Shown: positions 17,358 to 26,864, counted from the first letter of the stretch. The stretch: 64,000 nt of DNA from Peribacillus glennii (GCF_003429105.1 NZ_QVTD01000003.1:372001-436000), one strand, 5' to 3'. A program made the numbers and translations. The notes: generated by a model not told the origin, from the letters alone.

Positions 17358-18941
17358 TTAATTGATTTTTCTGGCCTTTTCCTTCCAGTACTTATCCCTT
17401 ACCTTTCTTCTTAATACCTTTCCTACTGTACTGAGAGGAAGCTCGTTGACAAATTTGATGGACTTAGGAACCTTGTATCTCCCTATTTTATCTTTTGTAA
17501 AATTGATCAATTCCTCTTCGGTAATTGTCATCGATTCTTTCAAAATCACTTCAGCATGAACGGATTCTCCCCATTGCTCATGGGGAATGCCAATAACTAC
17601 AGATTGCTGTACAGCATGGTGTGAATTTAAAGCGTTTTCAACTTCAATTGCATATACATTGAATCCTCCAGTGATAATCATATCCTTCTTCCTGTCAACA
17701 ATGAAAACATAGCCACTTTCGTCAAAGTAAGCGATATCGCCGGATTTCCAAAAACCATTTTCTGTGAAATTGGCCCTTGTTTCTTCTATGTCCTTGTGGT
17801 ACCCTTTGATAACATTTGCTCCCCTGATCCAAATCTCACCAGGCTCCCCTACAGGCATATCTTTTCCATTGTCATCCACTATTCTGATTTCAACAGTTGG
17901 AAGAACCTTTCCAGTTGAGGATAGTCGTTTTTTATCTTTCTCATTGGTAACTATATGATCTGCTTTTCCAAGTACTACCGCCATTGGCCAGGCTTCGGTA
18001 GCTCCATACGCCTGGATGAATATATTGCCAAATTTCTCATGGAGGATTTCCAATTTCGAGGGACTCATCGGGGAAGCCCCATAGAATACAGTATTTAAAC
18101 TACTGAGGTCGTACTTCTCTTCAAGTCCCAGATCGACCAGATGATAAAGTATGGTAGGAACGACGAAAGTCGATGTGATTTGATGAAATTGAACCGCTTC
18201 GCTAAAATGTTCAAGGTTCGGAAGATTGATGGTGTATTGTGTCCCCCCTTTAAAATGTATCGGAAGTACAAACAGCGAACTTGCGTGTGACAGAGGTGTA
18301 ATGTGAAGGTGTTTGACATCTTTGGTAAAGATATTTTCTTCAAATCCATATATATGGTTTGCACCTGCCAGGAAGTTTCGCAGAGAATAGGCTGCGCACT
18401 TTCCCCTGCCTGTAGTGCCACCAGTGAATCTATAAAGCGTGATATGTTCATCAATGTCATACTCGACCTCGACTTCTGCATCACTAGCGGTTTCAATCAA
18501 GTCCCAAAAGTATTGGACTCCCGGGAGTTCCTGCCTTGGTTTTTCCATGCAGACTATTTCCATCCCGCGCTCCCTGAAAGCGTTATAATAGTTTTCTTTC
18601 TCTAAAATTTCATTTTCCACAAAAATTAGTTTAGGATTTACATAATCAATCTGATACATGTGTTCATCGAAGGAGTCACGATAATTGAACCATAATCCAC
18701 TAGGTTCTGATTTTGTCACCCATACGTTGAAGAGGCTATTATTATCATTTTCCAATAAGTTGCCATATACATCTCCACTTTTAAGACCAAACCGGTCTCT
18801 CATCATATTGCAAATCTTATTGGCTAACAGATGCAGCTCCATAAATGTGTAGCTCCGATTCTTTTCAACATTTACCAGTGCTTTTTTATCGGAGAACTGT
18901 CTGGCAGTTTGCAATAGGATTCTTCCAAAGTTAACCTTCAT
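17358..18941 (-). CDS. AMP-dependent acyl-CoA ligase
   Basis: 527 residues, ANL superfamily. The nucleotide loop is the unusual FTGGTTGRGKCA; other motifs are QAYGATEAWPM (A5 region), WKSGDIAYFDESGYVFIVDRKKD (A7-A8) and the catalytic lysine in LSTVGKVLRRKV. The chain is continuous and of normal length, so it is probably active. ATG 18941 is 8 bases from GGAAGGAG. An inverted repeat on each side (17289-17320 and 19020-19051) sets it off from its neighbours. Probably activates a pathway acid or intermediate; the substrate is not readable from the sequence. Confidence 0.86.
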   Translation of the reverse strand: MKVNFGRILLQTARQFSDKKALVNVEKNRSYTFMELHLLANKICNMMRDRFGLKSGDVYGNLLENDNNSLFNVWVTKSEPSGLWFNYRDSFDEHMYQIDYVNPKLIFVENEILEKENYYNAFRERGMEIVCMEKPRQELPGVQYFWDLIETASDAEVEVEYDIDEHITLYRFTGGTTGRGKCAAYSLRNFLAGANHIYGFEENIFTKDVKHLHITPLSHASSLFVLPIHFKGGTQYTINLPNLEHFSEAVQFHQITSTFVVPTILYHLVDLGLEEKYDLSSLNTVFYGASPMSPSKLEILHEKFGNIFIQAYGATEAWPMAVVLGKADHIVTNEKDKKRLSSTGKVLPTVEIRIVDDNGKDMPVGEPGEIWIRGANVIKGYHKDIEETRANFTENGFWKSGDIAYFDESGYVFIVDRKKDMIITGGFNVYAIEVENALNSHHAVQQSVVIGIPHEQWGESVHAEVILKESMTITEEELINFTKDKIGRYKVPKSIKFVNELPLSTVGKVLRRKVRDKYWKEKARKIN

Positions 18942-19019
18942 TAATTAATCTCCTTCCAAAAATAATTTTGCACAGGAGTTATTCATGTATGAGTACACTT
19001 ATATAATAATTACTAGCTT

Positions 19020-19051
19020 GGAGAACCATTTCCTGCTAGGAACGGTTCTCC
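19020..19051 (-). repeat. Stem-loop between thiolase and ligase genes
   Basis: GGAGAACC and GGTTCTCC form a perfect 8-pair outer stem, with TTCC/GGAA able to extend it inside. It starts 20 bases after the thiolase stop. No T run follows on the minus strand, so it is more likely an RNA-processing or stabilising hairpin than a strong terminator. Confidence 0.6.
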
Positions 19052-19071
19052 TTAACTGTTAAACTTTCTGG

Positions 19072-20265
19072 CTAAACCCTGGATAAAATATGAATACAGG
19101 AGGCTGCTTGATCACCTTCAACATAACCTCCATCATTTTGGGTCAATCCAAATCTAGGCAACTTTCCATCTCCACTCCGAACTTGCCTTTTTCCTGCTTC
19201 CCCGCGCAATTGCCAGACCACTTCAGCGATCTGTGCCAATCCGGTTGCACCGACTGGATGCCCCCTGGACGCCAATCCTCCGCTTGGATTCACTGGTATA
19301 TCACCCGAAATTTTCGTCCTGCCTTCCCGTATTAACTTAATCGCATCTCCTTCATTACATAAGCCCAATTCTTCATAAATTTTTAGTTCCGCAGGGGACA
19401 TTGCATCATGAACTTCGGCAAGGTCTATATCCTCCGGTCCAACACCCGCTTGTTCATAAGCTTTGAGGGCAGTCGTGTATGTAGTGCTTTCTTTAGGTGT
19501 TGATTCAAGCATGGAAGCATGCCCGCTGCTTAGTTCCGATGCAGCGACCCGGATGATCGGGTTCCCTTTTTTCAGCTGTCTTGCGATTTTTTCATTGCAG
19601 ACTATGGCCGCTGCCGCACCGTCTCCCATAGGGGAAGCCATGAATAAAGTGATAGGATCAGCAATCATCTTGGAAGCCAGCACTTCTTCTTTTGAAAGCG
19701 GCTTCTTAAATTGAGCATATGGGTTTAATGAACCGTTGTAGGAATTCTTTTCGGCAACTAATCCCAAATCCTCTTTTGTCCAACCATACCGATCCATTTT
19801 TTTCCTGATATTCATCGCATAAATCGATGTAAACTGCAATCCCATATTTCCACAGACTTCTATATCTGTAGCTGTTGATAACGCTTCAATTGATTTCGCT
19901 GTATTGCCCACAAACATTTTTTCCACGCCTACTGCCAGCACAACATCATGCAATCCTGACTTGACGCTGAGCCATGCCATACGAAAGGCAGTGGATGCCG
20001 TGGCACATGCATTTTCCACATTCACGATAGGAATTCCCTTAAATCCTGCATGCCGGAGGATTACTTGCCCCCGGACTGATTCCTGGCCTACAAGCAGTCC
20101 GCCAAGACAATTTCCTACATATGCTGCTTGTATTTTACTCGCATGAATTCCAGCATCTTCAATCGCATTCCAAATGGCTGTATTGGCTAGATCTTTAAGA
20201 TGTTTGTTTTCGAACTTTCCGAATGGGTGCATGCCAATTCCTAAAACAGCAACATCATTCACCAT
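19072..20265 (-). CDS. SCP2-type thiolase family protein
   Basis: 397 residues. Thiolase fold with the nucleophilic cysteine in VNVENACATASTAF (Cys87), the VHDAMSPAE segment replacing NEAF of classical thiolases, and GGLASRGHPVGATGLAQ near the end. This pattern is that of SCP2/nonspecific-lipid-transfer thiolases, which need a DUF35 Zn-ribbon/OB partner, encoded immediately upstream. ATG 20265 shares its A with the partner's TGA stop (TGATG), so translation is coupled. Known pairs include BbsB/BbsA of benzylsuccinate oxidation and the Ltp/ChsH2-type aldolases of steroid degradation. Expected reaction: final C-C cleavage of a substituted 3-ketoacyl-CoA, or a retro-aldol step. Confidence 0.88.
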   Translation of the reverse strand: MVNDVAVLGIGMHPFGKFENKHLKDLANTAIWNAIEDAGIHASKIQAAYVGNCLGGLLVGQESVRGQVILRHAGFKGIPIVNVENACATASTAFRMAWLSVKSGLHDVVLAVGVEKMFVGNTAKSIEALSTATDIEVCGNMGLQFTSIYAMNIRKKMDRYGWTKEDLGLVAEKNSYNGSLNPYAQFKKPLSKEEVLASKMIADPITLFMASPMGDGAAAAIVCNEKIARQLKKGNPIIRVAASELSSGHASMLESTPKESTTYTTALKAYEQAGVGPEDIDLAEVHDAMSPAELKIYEELGLCNEGDAIKLIREGRTKISGDIPVNPSGGLASRGHPVGATGLAQIAEVVWQLRGEAGKRQVRSGDGKLPRFGLTQNDGGYVEGDQAASCIHILSRV

Positions 20266-20669
20266 CAACGCCCTCCTTCCGGCTGGTACATCCACCCGAC
20301 GATTTCTTCACCATTTTCACTCCTGCGGACCGGTCCTATTGTGAGCCGCACCAGCTGATTCAAGGCAACTGAATCAATATCTTCCGTTTTTAATATACTG
20401 AATACCAATGGCCCTTCATCCAGTTTCACCATGGCCTGAACATGCGGTACCGGAAAACCCGGGGGTGCGACGTGCAGTATCGAAAAAGAACTTATTTTTC
20501 CTTTTTCACCTATTTTCACTTCTTGTAAAGTATTAGGCTTCAAACAGTTAGGACATGCGCCTTTCGGGGGAAAATGAATATCCCCGCACTGTTGGCAAGC
20601 GCTTCCAATTAAATACGGCTTCTGTTTAGAATCGTCTGGTTTATAAAACAATCTACCGTGTATCTCCAT
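20265..20669 (-). CDS. DUF35 Zn-ribbon/OB-fold protein, thiolase partner
   Basis: 134 residues. An N-terminal rubredoxin-like zinc ribbon with ACQQCG (Cys25, Cys28) and ACPNC (Cys39, Cys42) is followed by a C-terminal OB-fold domain. These proteins bind acyl-CoA and form obligate complexes with SCP2-type thiolases or aldolases; the thiolase is the next gene and overlaps it by one base. ATG 20669 follows GGAAGGGAG; the TTG before it is not needed. Counterpart of BbsA in the benzylsuccinate operon. The zinc ligands are all present, so a working complex is expected. Confidence 0.9.
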   Translation of the reverse strand: MEIHGRLFYKPDDSKQKPYLIGSACQQCGDIHFPPKGACPNCLKPNTLQEVKIGEKGKISSFSILHVAPPGFPVPHVQAMVKLDEGPLVFSILKTEDIDSVALNQLVRLTIGPVRRSENGEEIVGWMYQPEGGR

Positions 20670-20691
20670 CAAGAATTTCTCCCTTCCTAGA

Positions 20692-21849
20692 TTACTTGAA
20701 TGCCGCTAATCCAATGGAATTACGGGCGATTATTAATTTCTGGATTTGGCTTGTGCCATCCGGAATCGTTAACATTCGCGCATCCCTAAAATACCTCTCG
20801 ACAGGAAATTCTTTTGATAAGCCGTATCCGCCATGAATTTGGATCGCATTTGAAGTAATCTTTACCCCTGCTTCTGTGGCATAATATTTAGCCATTGAAG
20901 TTTGCGTATCACAACGGACACCTTTTCCAATTAAGTAAAGACCTCTATATGCCAACAATCTCGCTGCATCGAGTTCAGTCAGCATTTCCGCGAGCATATC
21001 CTGGACCATTTGGTGCTGGCCGATTGGTTTACCCCATTGCTGCCTGTCTTTCACATATTGAATTGTTGCGTCCACAGATGCCTGAGAAATACCGATTGAG
21101 TACAGTGCAACAAAGCAGCGGGCTCTTTCGAAAGCTTTAAGGGTGGACTTTAGACCTTCTCCTGTTTCTCCCAGCAAATTTTCTTCAGGGACAGAAATAT
21201 CGTCAAAAAAAAGTTCAGATGTCGGCCATGCATTCAGCCCTAGCTTTTTAATATCCTTGGTACTATATTCGCTGACAGAACGTTCAACGATAAATCTGCT
21301 TACTGATTTTTTTCCAGCCTCTTTTTCTGTACGGGCAAGGACAATGGCAAGATCAGATATACTTCCATTTGAAATCCATATCTTTTGCCCATTCATTCTA
21401 TATCTGCCATCTTCCAGAATTGCCCGGGTTTTTACGTCGGAGGGATTCGAACCGACATCAGGCTCTGTTACAGCAACACATCCAATATAGTCGCCTGATA
21501 AAAGCTTAGGGATGAAACGATTTATTTGTTCTTCATTCCCATCTTCATAAAGAGACAGCGCGGTATCTTGTGTAATGAAGGCAATTCCCCCTAGACCAGG
21601 AAAGACACGGAACAGCTCCTCATAAAGTATGCCTTGGGAAATGGTATCCAAATTCATTCCGCCAGCCTCTTCAGGAAAAGGGCCGACTATAAAGCCAAAT
21701 GGAATCAATTTTTTTAATAATTCATGGGCCAATTCTTTCGGTATTAACTGGTCCGTATATTCTTCTGCATAGGGTCTAATCTCGTTCTCCAGAAATCTTT
21801 TTATTGTTTGTTTCAACATTTGCTGCTCTTCGCTTAATTCTAATTTCAT
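20692..21849 (-). CDS. Acyl-CoA dehydrogenase with Asp at the catalytic-base position
   Basis: 385 residues; flavin-dependent alpha,beta-dehydrogenation of an acyl-CoA, electrons to ETF. Seen: AVTEPDVGSNPSDVKT and WISNGSISDLAIVLA (flavin/substrate domain), the IQIHGGYGLSKEFPVERYFRDAR helix region, then IPDGTSQIQ where most family members have EGT. The acid is therefore Asp364, as reported for some cyclohexanoyl/cyclohexenoyl-CoA-type dehydrogenases, hinting at a cyclic or branched substrate; this is inference from one residue. ATG 21849 follows AAAGGAGCAGGGG. It lies between the enoyl-CoA hydratase and DUF35/thiolase genes. Confidence 0.88.
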   Translation of the reverse strand: MKLELSEEQQMLKQTIKRFLENEIRPYAEEYTDQLIPKELAHELLKKLIPFGFIVGPFPEEAGGMNLDTISQGILYEELFRVFPGLGGIAFITQDTALSLYEDGNEEQINRFIPKLLSGDYIGCVAVTEPDVGSNPSDVKTRAILEDGRYRMNGQKIWISNGSISDLAIVLARTEKEAGKKSVSRFIVERSVSEYSTKDIKKLGLNAWPTSELFFDDISVPEENLLGETGEGLKSTLKAFERARCFVALYSIGISQASVDATIQYVKDRQQWGKPIGQHQMVQDMLAEMLTELDAARLLAYRGLYLIGKGVRCDTQTSMAKYYATEAGVKITSNAIQIHGGYGLSKEFPVERYFRDARMLTIPDGTSQIQKLIIARNSIGLAAFK

Positions 21850-21917
21850 ATTTTCACCCCTGCTCCTTTGAAAGGTAATCCGCAGTAGAGATTCACGTTG
21901 TAAAGTACAGCTTATTA

Positions 21918-22703
21918 TTATTGGCCTTGGAACACCGGCTTTCTTTTCTGATTAAAGGCTGCTATCCCTTCTTTTGCATCATTTGATCCATGCAGTTGGT
22001 TGGACCAATGCCTTTCTATTTCAAGACCTGTATTTAAATCTGTATTGGTAGAAGATACTGCCAGGCTTTTAATCGCTTTATGAGATAATGGGGCACCATT
22101 TAAGAATGGAGCTGAAAATGCTTTAGCCTTAGCGATTAGCTCTTCCGAAGAAACCACTTCATGAATTAAACCCCATTCTTGTAAAGTGTTAACCTCAACC
22201 GGTTCACCTGATAGCAGCATGTATTTCGCACGTGATAAACCGATTAAACGTGGCAGGCGCTGCGTTCCGCCCCCAGCTGGAAGAACGCCGAGCTTTACTT
22301 CGGATAATCCTATCCTTGCATTGGTTGTTGCGATGCGGAAATCACAGGCTAGAGCAAGTTCGCATCCCCCACCATATGCAATGCCATCAATCGCGGCAAT
22401 TACTGGTTTTGTGTAGGTTTCTAGTTTATTAAATAGTGTTGTCACTGCATTTAACAATTTTTCAGTAGGGTTAAGCTGTCCTGTCTGTTGCATGGTATAA
22501 ATCGATTTTAAATCCGCACCCGCACTAAAAGCCCGTTCTGTTCCTGTAATAATGAGTACCCGCGGTTCTACTTGATCCTCCAGCTTAGCCAGTAATTCAA
22601 TAAAATCTTCAACGATTGCAATATTCAAGGCATTCAATACTTCAGGACGATTGAGCCGGATAATGCCGTAAACCTCATCTTGTTCATACATAATCGTGTT
22701 CAT
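21918..22703 (-). CDS. Enoyl-CoA hydratase/isomerase (crotonase family)
   Basis: 261 residues with start ATG 22703 set by GAGGGG eight bases upstream; longer forms have no ribosome site. Crotonase signatures: FSAGADLKSIY (oxyanion-hole segment) and IDGIAYGGGCELALACDFRIA (second oxyanion glycine and acidic region), then GLSEVKLGVLPAGGGTQRL. The acidic residues of classical hydratases are kept (Glu in GGCELA; Glu in SEVKLG region), so hydration of a 2-enoyl-CoA is likely. It follows an SDR and precedes an acyl-CoA dehydrogenase in the same operon, the expected order of a beta-oxidation set. The only other crotonase gene, at 51199, is broken. Confidence 0.88.
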   Translation of the reverse strand: MNTIMYEQDEVYGIIRLNRPEVLNALNIAIVEDFIELLAKLEDQVEPRVLIITGTERAFSAGADLKSIYTMQQTGQLNPTEKLLNAVTTLFNKLETYTKPVIAAIDGIAYGGGCELALACDFRIATTNARIGLSEVKLGVLPAGGGTQRLPRLIGLSRAKYMLLSGEPVEVNTLQEWGLIHEVVSSEELIAKAKAFSAPFLNGAPLSHKAIKSLAVSSTNTDLNTGLEIERHWSNQLHGSNDAKEGIAAFNQKRKPVFQGQ

Positions 22704-22782
22704 ATTTTCATCCCCTCTTCTGGCACTAAGGTTAGAATATCGAAAAATTGGGAAAATTAATTGGGTGGAACGATTTTTCCAA

Positions 22783-23583
22783 CTATTGGTTAAATGAATA
22801 TCCCCCATTGACTGGGTATGTTTGCCCTGTTATCCAGCTTGATGCATCAGAAGATAAGAATAATACGGCATTTGCTGCGTCTTCTGGTTCACCAATTCGT
22901 TTAATCGGGTATTTCTTAAGCATCTTTTTAAGGATTTCTTCATTTTCAGTAAAACTAGAAACGCCAGGAGTATTCATGGTAGAGAGTGCCACACAGTTCG
23001 CAGTGATATTATAGCGGCTGATTTCTTTGGCAAGTCCGCGAGTAAACCCCGCTGCCCCGGCTTTTGCTCCTGAATAAACGACCAATTTTGGCTCGCCGAC
23101 CCTGCCAGCGTCCGAAATAATGTTTACGATTTTCCCATACTGATTTGAAACCATACTTGGGAGTACAGCCCTGCATGTGTACATTGGACCAAAATAATTT
23201 ACACCAATCCACTGATCCCATTCATCCGGGGTTGTTTCAATGAACGTCTTCTGTTTTGCCATTGCTTCTGGCGTTGATGCACCAGCGTTACCTGCGTTAT
23301 TGACAAGGATATCTATTCGCCCGAACTTGTTTATGGCTTGCTGCACCATATCCTGTACAGAATCCCAGCGGGTTACATCCGATACTGCAGCAAATGCTTC
23401 TGTATCTTTATTTAATTCAGAAATCAGATTGGCTGTTTCATTTGCGCGATCTGCATTGAAATCATTTACAATTACAGCCTTCGCATTATATTCAGCAAAA
23501 TGCAATGCAATTTGTCTCCCAACGCCTTGCCCAGCACCTGTGACAAGCGCAATTTTTCCGGATAAATCTAAAATGTCCTTCAT
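22783..23583 (-). CDS. Short-chain dehydrogenase/reductase
   Basis: 266 residues. Rossmann-fold SDR with TGAGQGVGRQIA (nucleotide loop), NNAGNAG, and the YSGAKAG (Tyr-x3-Lys) active site. Acidic ND after the second beta strand (VIVNDFNADRA) suggests NAD preference. ATG 23583 follows GGGGAG; the longer upstream frame is not used. It belongs to the block with the racemase-like gene (19-base gap) and the crotonase. Likely oxidises a 3-hydroxyacyl-CoA. With the second SDR at 24827 it may parallel the BbsC/BbsD pair; this pairing is inference. Confidence 0.85.
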   Translation of the reverse strand: MKDILDLSGKIALVTGAGQGVGRQIALHFAEYNAKAVIVNDFNADRANETANLISELNKDTEAFAAVSDVTRWDSVQDMVQQAINKFGRIDILVNNAGNAGASTPEAMAKQKTFIETTPDEWDQWIGVNYFGPMYTCRAVLPSMVSNQYGKIVNIISDAGRVGEPKLVVYSGAKAGAAGFTRGLAKEISRYNITANCVALSTMNTPGVSSFTENEEILKKMLKKYPIKRIGEPEDAANAVLFLSSDASSWITGQTYPVNGGYSFNQ

Positions 23584-23602
23584 AAATTCACTCCCCTTCA
23601 TC

Positions 23603-24781
23603 TCATGAATGGTGTTGCTTCGATAATTCTTCGTAACAAATATTTTTGCTAAATAGATCATCAATCTCATCTTCGGCATAACCGATTTCCCGTAAGATCA
23701 CCCTGGAATGTTCACCTAAATGTGGTGCATGTTTGGTTGGAATTGTTTCACGTCCTTCAAATTTTAAAGGTTGGCGGACATGGGTCATTGCAGGTCGATC
23801 ATTGCATTCTGGAATTTCTACAAACAGTCCTCTTTGTGTGAATTGAGGGTCATGCTGGACTTCTTCCAAGCTTAAAACGGAGCCAAAAGGTATTCCAGCT
23901 TTTTCAAAACGTTCTTCCCATTCTTTCCTTGTATGTTTGGAAATTGCCTGTGACACCTTTTGCTTTAATTCTTCAAAACGTGTGCGCCGTTCTTCACTTT
24001 TTAAATGTGTTAATTCACTTAGACCAATCTCATTGCAAAAATCGACCCAAAACCAATCTTCATGCGCGATGCTTATACTGATTAATTTTCCATCTTGGGT
24101 TTTGTAAATATAATATCCTGGTTCAGCAGGTAGACCGGGCTGGCCCATTTTATTAATAAATGGAACCAGGTTGGTAGTCATCCAAGAAACTAAGCCATCA
24201 GTCATGGAAACGTCGATATATGTTCCTTTGCCTGTTTGCTGCCTCAAGAATAATCCCGAAAGTACACCAATGGCAGCAAACATCCCAGAAGAGAGATCAC
24301 CCGTTTCCACTTTTGGAACTTGAAATGACTGCCCGGAATCTACTTGCCGATATAGCATTCCGGCAATGGATTGATAGGATAAATCATGGGCTGGCCGGTT
24401 TTTATAAGGCCCATCCTGGCCAAAACCGGATATGGAAGCATAAACTATCCGATCATTAATAGCTGAAATATCCTCATACGAGATTCCTAATCGTTTCGCA
24501 ACACCTGGTCTATATCCTTCAAGGATTACATCAGCATCACGCGCAAGTTCCAAGAATATTTGCCTACCTTTTTCTGATTTGAGATCGAGTGCCAAAGACC
24601 GTTTATTCCTATTAATAGATTGATAGAATGCATCAAATTGGCGCGCAGGATCTCCTCCAATCGGCCGTTCAACATTTATTACATCGGCACCGAGATCTGA
24701 CAATATTAAAGTAGCGTAGGGACCTGGGTATTGCTCGGCTAAATTCAATATTTTGAGTCCGCCCAACACTGTATTATTCAC
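23603..24781 (-). CDS. CaiB/BaiF family protein, alpha-methylacyl-CoA racemase-like
   Basis: 392 residues from GTG 24781, which has AAGGAGGGG upstream. Family III CoA-transferase fold, but two residues point to the racemase branch: His132 in PAHDLSY and Asp162 in VETGDLSSGM, separated by exactly 30 residues as are His126/Asp156 of Mycobacterium alpha-methylacyl-CoA racemase. The transferase of the first operon has no histidine there. Racemases of this type epimerise 2-methyl-branched acyl-CoAs so that acyl-CoA dehydrogenase can act, which would suit a methyl-branched or succinate-derived substrate. CoA-transferase activity remains possible since Asp162 could also serve it. Confidence 0.82.
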   Translation of the reverse strand: MNNTVLGGLKILNLAEQYPGPYATLILSDLGADVINVERPIGGDPARQFDAFYQSINRNKRSLALDLKSEKGRQIFLELARDADVILEGYRPGVAKRLGISYEDISAINDRIVYASISGFGQDGPYKNRPAHDLSYQSIAGMLYRQVDSGQSFQVPKVETGDLSSGMFAAIGVLSGLFLRQQTGKGTYIDVSMTDGLVSWMTTNLVPFINKMGQPGLPAEPGYYIYKTQDGKLISISIAHEDWFWVDFCNEIGLSELTHLKSEERRTRFEELKQKVSQAISKHTRKEWEERFEKAGIPFGSVLSLEEVQHDPQFTQRGLFVEIPECNDRPAMTHVRQPLKFEGRETIPTKHAPHLGEHSRVILREIGYAEDEIDDLFSKNICYEELSKQHHS

Positions 24782-24826
24782 TCTTTCCCCTCCTTGCACG
24801 GTATGAATAGATTTAAAACGAACTTA

Positions 24827-25582
24827 TTATGATGAGAATCCTCCATCTACTATATATGTTTGCCCCGTAATGTAACTGGAGGCATCCGATGATAAAAATA
24901 AAATCATGCTGGCAATTTCCTCAGATTTACCAAAGCGCCCCAAGGGCATTTTTTTAATCATCATTTCATTGATTGATTGATTCTGTCTTATTCCTTCTGT
25001 AAGATCCGTTTCGATATAACCTGGAGCCACCGCATTAACGCGGACACCCCTGTCAGCCCATTCAACTGCCAAAGTTCTCGTCATAGAGTCCATACCGCCT
25101 TTCGTTGCTACATATGGCAGTCCGCGTGGAGTTCCTACAACTGCCGTAACAGACGATATAGAAACGATACTACCGCTCCCTTGTGCAAGCATGTGTTTCC
25201 CGGCAGATTGGATCGCAAAAAACACTCCCCGTAAATTCACTGCCATCAGCGTATCCCAATCTTCGGGCGTAACATTTTCAGCCCTTTTATACATTGGATT
25301 GATGCCTGCATTGGCAACGAGTATATCCAATTTCCCATTTTCTTCGGCTACTTTATCAATTACTGTCCTCGTTGCATCAACTTCGGCTATATCAAATGCA
25401 TAGGAACTTATTTCTAACCCTAACTCCTTTGCTTCAGCAACAACTAAGTCTATATTTTTTTGGGATCTGCCGGTAATGATTACCTTTGCCCCTGATTTCG
25501 CCAAAGATAGGGCTGCTTCTTTCCCGATTCCACGAGTCCCTCCAATGACCATTGCAACTTTGCAGTTAAAGTTTATTTCCAT
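24827..25582 (-). CDS. Short-chain dehydrogenase/reductase (FabG-like)
   Basis: 251 residues. GGTRGIGKEA nucleotide loop, VANAGINP, SISSV and YVATKGG (Tyr-x3-Lys) active site, ending with the typical YITGQTYIVDGG. Basic GRS after strand two suggests NADP. ATG 25582 overlaps the preceding dehydrogenase stop by one base (TGATG), so the two are coupled. Probably a 3-hydroxyacyl-CoA dehydrogenase or ketoreductase of the same pathway as the neighbouring acyl-CoA dehydrogenase. Substrate not readable from sequence. Confidence 0.86.
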   Translation of the reverse strand: MEINFNCKVAMVIGGTRGIGKEAALSLAKSGAKVIITGRSQKNIDLVVAEAKELGLEISSYAFDIAEVDATRTVIDKVAEENGKLDILVANAGINPMYKRAENVTPEDWDTLMAVNLRGVFFAIQSAGKHMLAQGSGSIVSISSVTAVVGTPRGLPYVATKGGMDSMTRTLAVEWADRGVRVNAVAPGYIETDLTEGIRQNQSINEMMIKKMPLGRFGKSEEIASMILFLSSDASSYITGQTYIVDGGFSS

Positions 25583-26727
25583 CAACGCTCCCACTTGTAA
25601 CCGTTCAGGAATTCCCTGGCGGCCACCATATACTGAATGGTTGGAGGTCCTTCTTCCAGCCAGTTTAAACGGGCATCGCGGTACAGTCTTTCAATAGGAT
25701 ATTTTCTTGTATAGCCAATGCCTCCGAATACCAATAGTGCCCTATCGGTAACCCTGCCAACTGCTTCGAGCCCGAATTGTTTGCACATTGAAGCCTCGGC
25801 CGGAATCCTATTGCCACGGTCCCACTTTTCCGCAGCATCCTTTATCATGTTCCTAAGCGCGTAAATATCGATTCCCATTTCAGCGATATATCTTTGTATA
25901 GCTTGCCGCTGTGCTATTGGCTTTCCAAAAGTTTTTCTTTCCTTAGCAAATTCGACGGCTAGGTCAAAGGCTCTTTCTGCAGTTCCCAAAGAACTTGCTG
26001 CAATGTATAATCTGCTTATTTCCAATGCCTCTTCCAATTGATGAATACCCTTTCCTTCTTGACCTAGTAAACAGCTAACCGGAACGCGTACGTCTTTAAA
26101 GGTTAATAACCCATGTTCACCGCCCTTGCATCCCATCGTTTCTGGCAAAGGTTCAATGGTAAAGCCGGGTGTATCCCTTTCCACCAAAATAGCAGTAACG
26201 GAATCTTCACTATTTCCAGCTTTCGTCTTTGCGAAAACAATAAAATGGCTCGCAAAATCAGAATTGGTGATTAAGTGCTTTCTGCCATTTATGATATATT
26301 CGTCGCCTTCCCGCCTAGCGGTGGTTCCTAGATCCAGCCCTGTTCCGTAATCTGGCTCAGTTAATGCAAAGGCTACCGACTTTTCTCCAACTGAACAGCC
26401 CGGTAAAACCTCCCTCCTTTGATTTTCATTAGCTATTTTGTATAGTGCGCTTGCCATGGAATTATGGACATGTACCACTACTCTGATTCCGCCTTGAACC
26501 TTAGAAAATTCAGCAATGATATCTATATATTGTGAAACGGTAAGGCCAAGGCCACCGTATTCCTCGGGGATCCTCAAACCAAAAGCGCCCATTTCCCTCA
26601 ATAAGGGAAATAACTTATCGTAAGGTAGGGCTTCTTTATTTTCAATCTCTTCCTCCAACGGGTCAAGATCCCGCCAAATAGCCTCGAATATTTGCGATTT
26701 GAATTTTTCATAAGCCTTTTGTTCCAT
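25582..26727 (-). CDS. Acyl-CoA dehydrogenase, tandem copy 1
   Basis: 381 residues. Complete family pattern: AFALTEPDYGTGLDLG (substrate/flavin), HLITNSDFASHFIVFAKT, ERKTFGKPIAQRQAIQRYIAEM and LLVFGGIGYTRKYPIERLYRDAR. The catalytic base is Glu359 in LEEGPPTIQ. The gene at 27006 encodes a protein about 90% identical over its whole length, so these are a tandem duplication with 278 bases between them. ATG 26727 follows AAAGGAG. The next gene, an SDR, overlaps its stop. Unlike the two other dehydrogenases of the region, it keeps Glu, so the substrate class probably differs. Confidence 0.9.
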   Translation of the reverse strand: MEQKAYEKFKSQIFEAIWRDLDPLEEEIENKEALPYDKLFPLLREMGAFGLRIPEEYGGLGLTVSQYIDIIAEFSKVQGGIRVVVHVHNSMASALYKIANENQRREVLPGCSVGEKSVAFALTEPDYGTGLDLGTTARREGDEYIINGRKHLITNSDFASHFIVFAKTKAGNSEDSVTAILVERDTPGFTIEPLPETMGCKGGEHGLLTFKDVRVPVSCLLGQEGKGIHQLEEALEISRLYIAASSLGTAERAFDLAVEFAKERKTFGKPIAQRQAIQRYIAEMGIDIYALRNMIKDAAEKWDRGNRIPAEASMCKQFGLEAVGRVTDRALLVFGGIGYTRKYPIERLYRDARLNWLEEGPPTIQYMVAAREFLNGYKWER

Positions 26728-26838
26728 CTGACAATCATCTCCTTTTTCTTTGGAAAAGGGGCTCCAGGTAAACTCGAACCGCCTATAAACGCTTTAATGC
26801 GGTTTTAACAATTACGATTTTTTTATTCTAAAATCGGG

Positions 26839-26864
26839 AAAACACATTCTTTTTTATGTGTTTT
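26839..26864 (-). terminator. Possible terminator between the tandem dehydrogenase genes
   Basis: AAAACACAT and ATGTGTTTT form a 9-pair stem around an 8-base T-rich loop; T residues flank it on both strands. It lies about 140 bases after the copy-2 stop. The remaining sequence of this 278-base gap shows no gene. No second sigma-54-like box was seen here, so copy 1 may depend on read-through. Confidence 0.5.
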
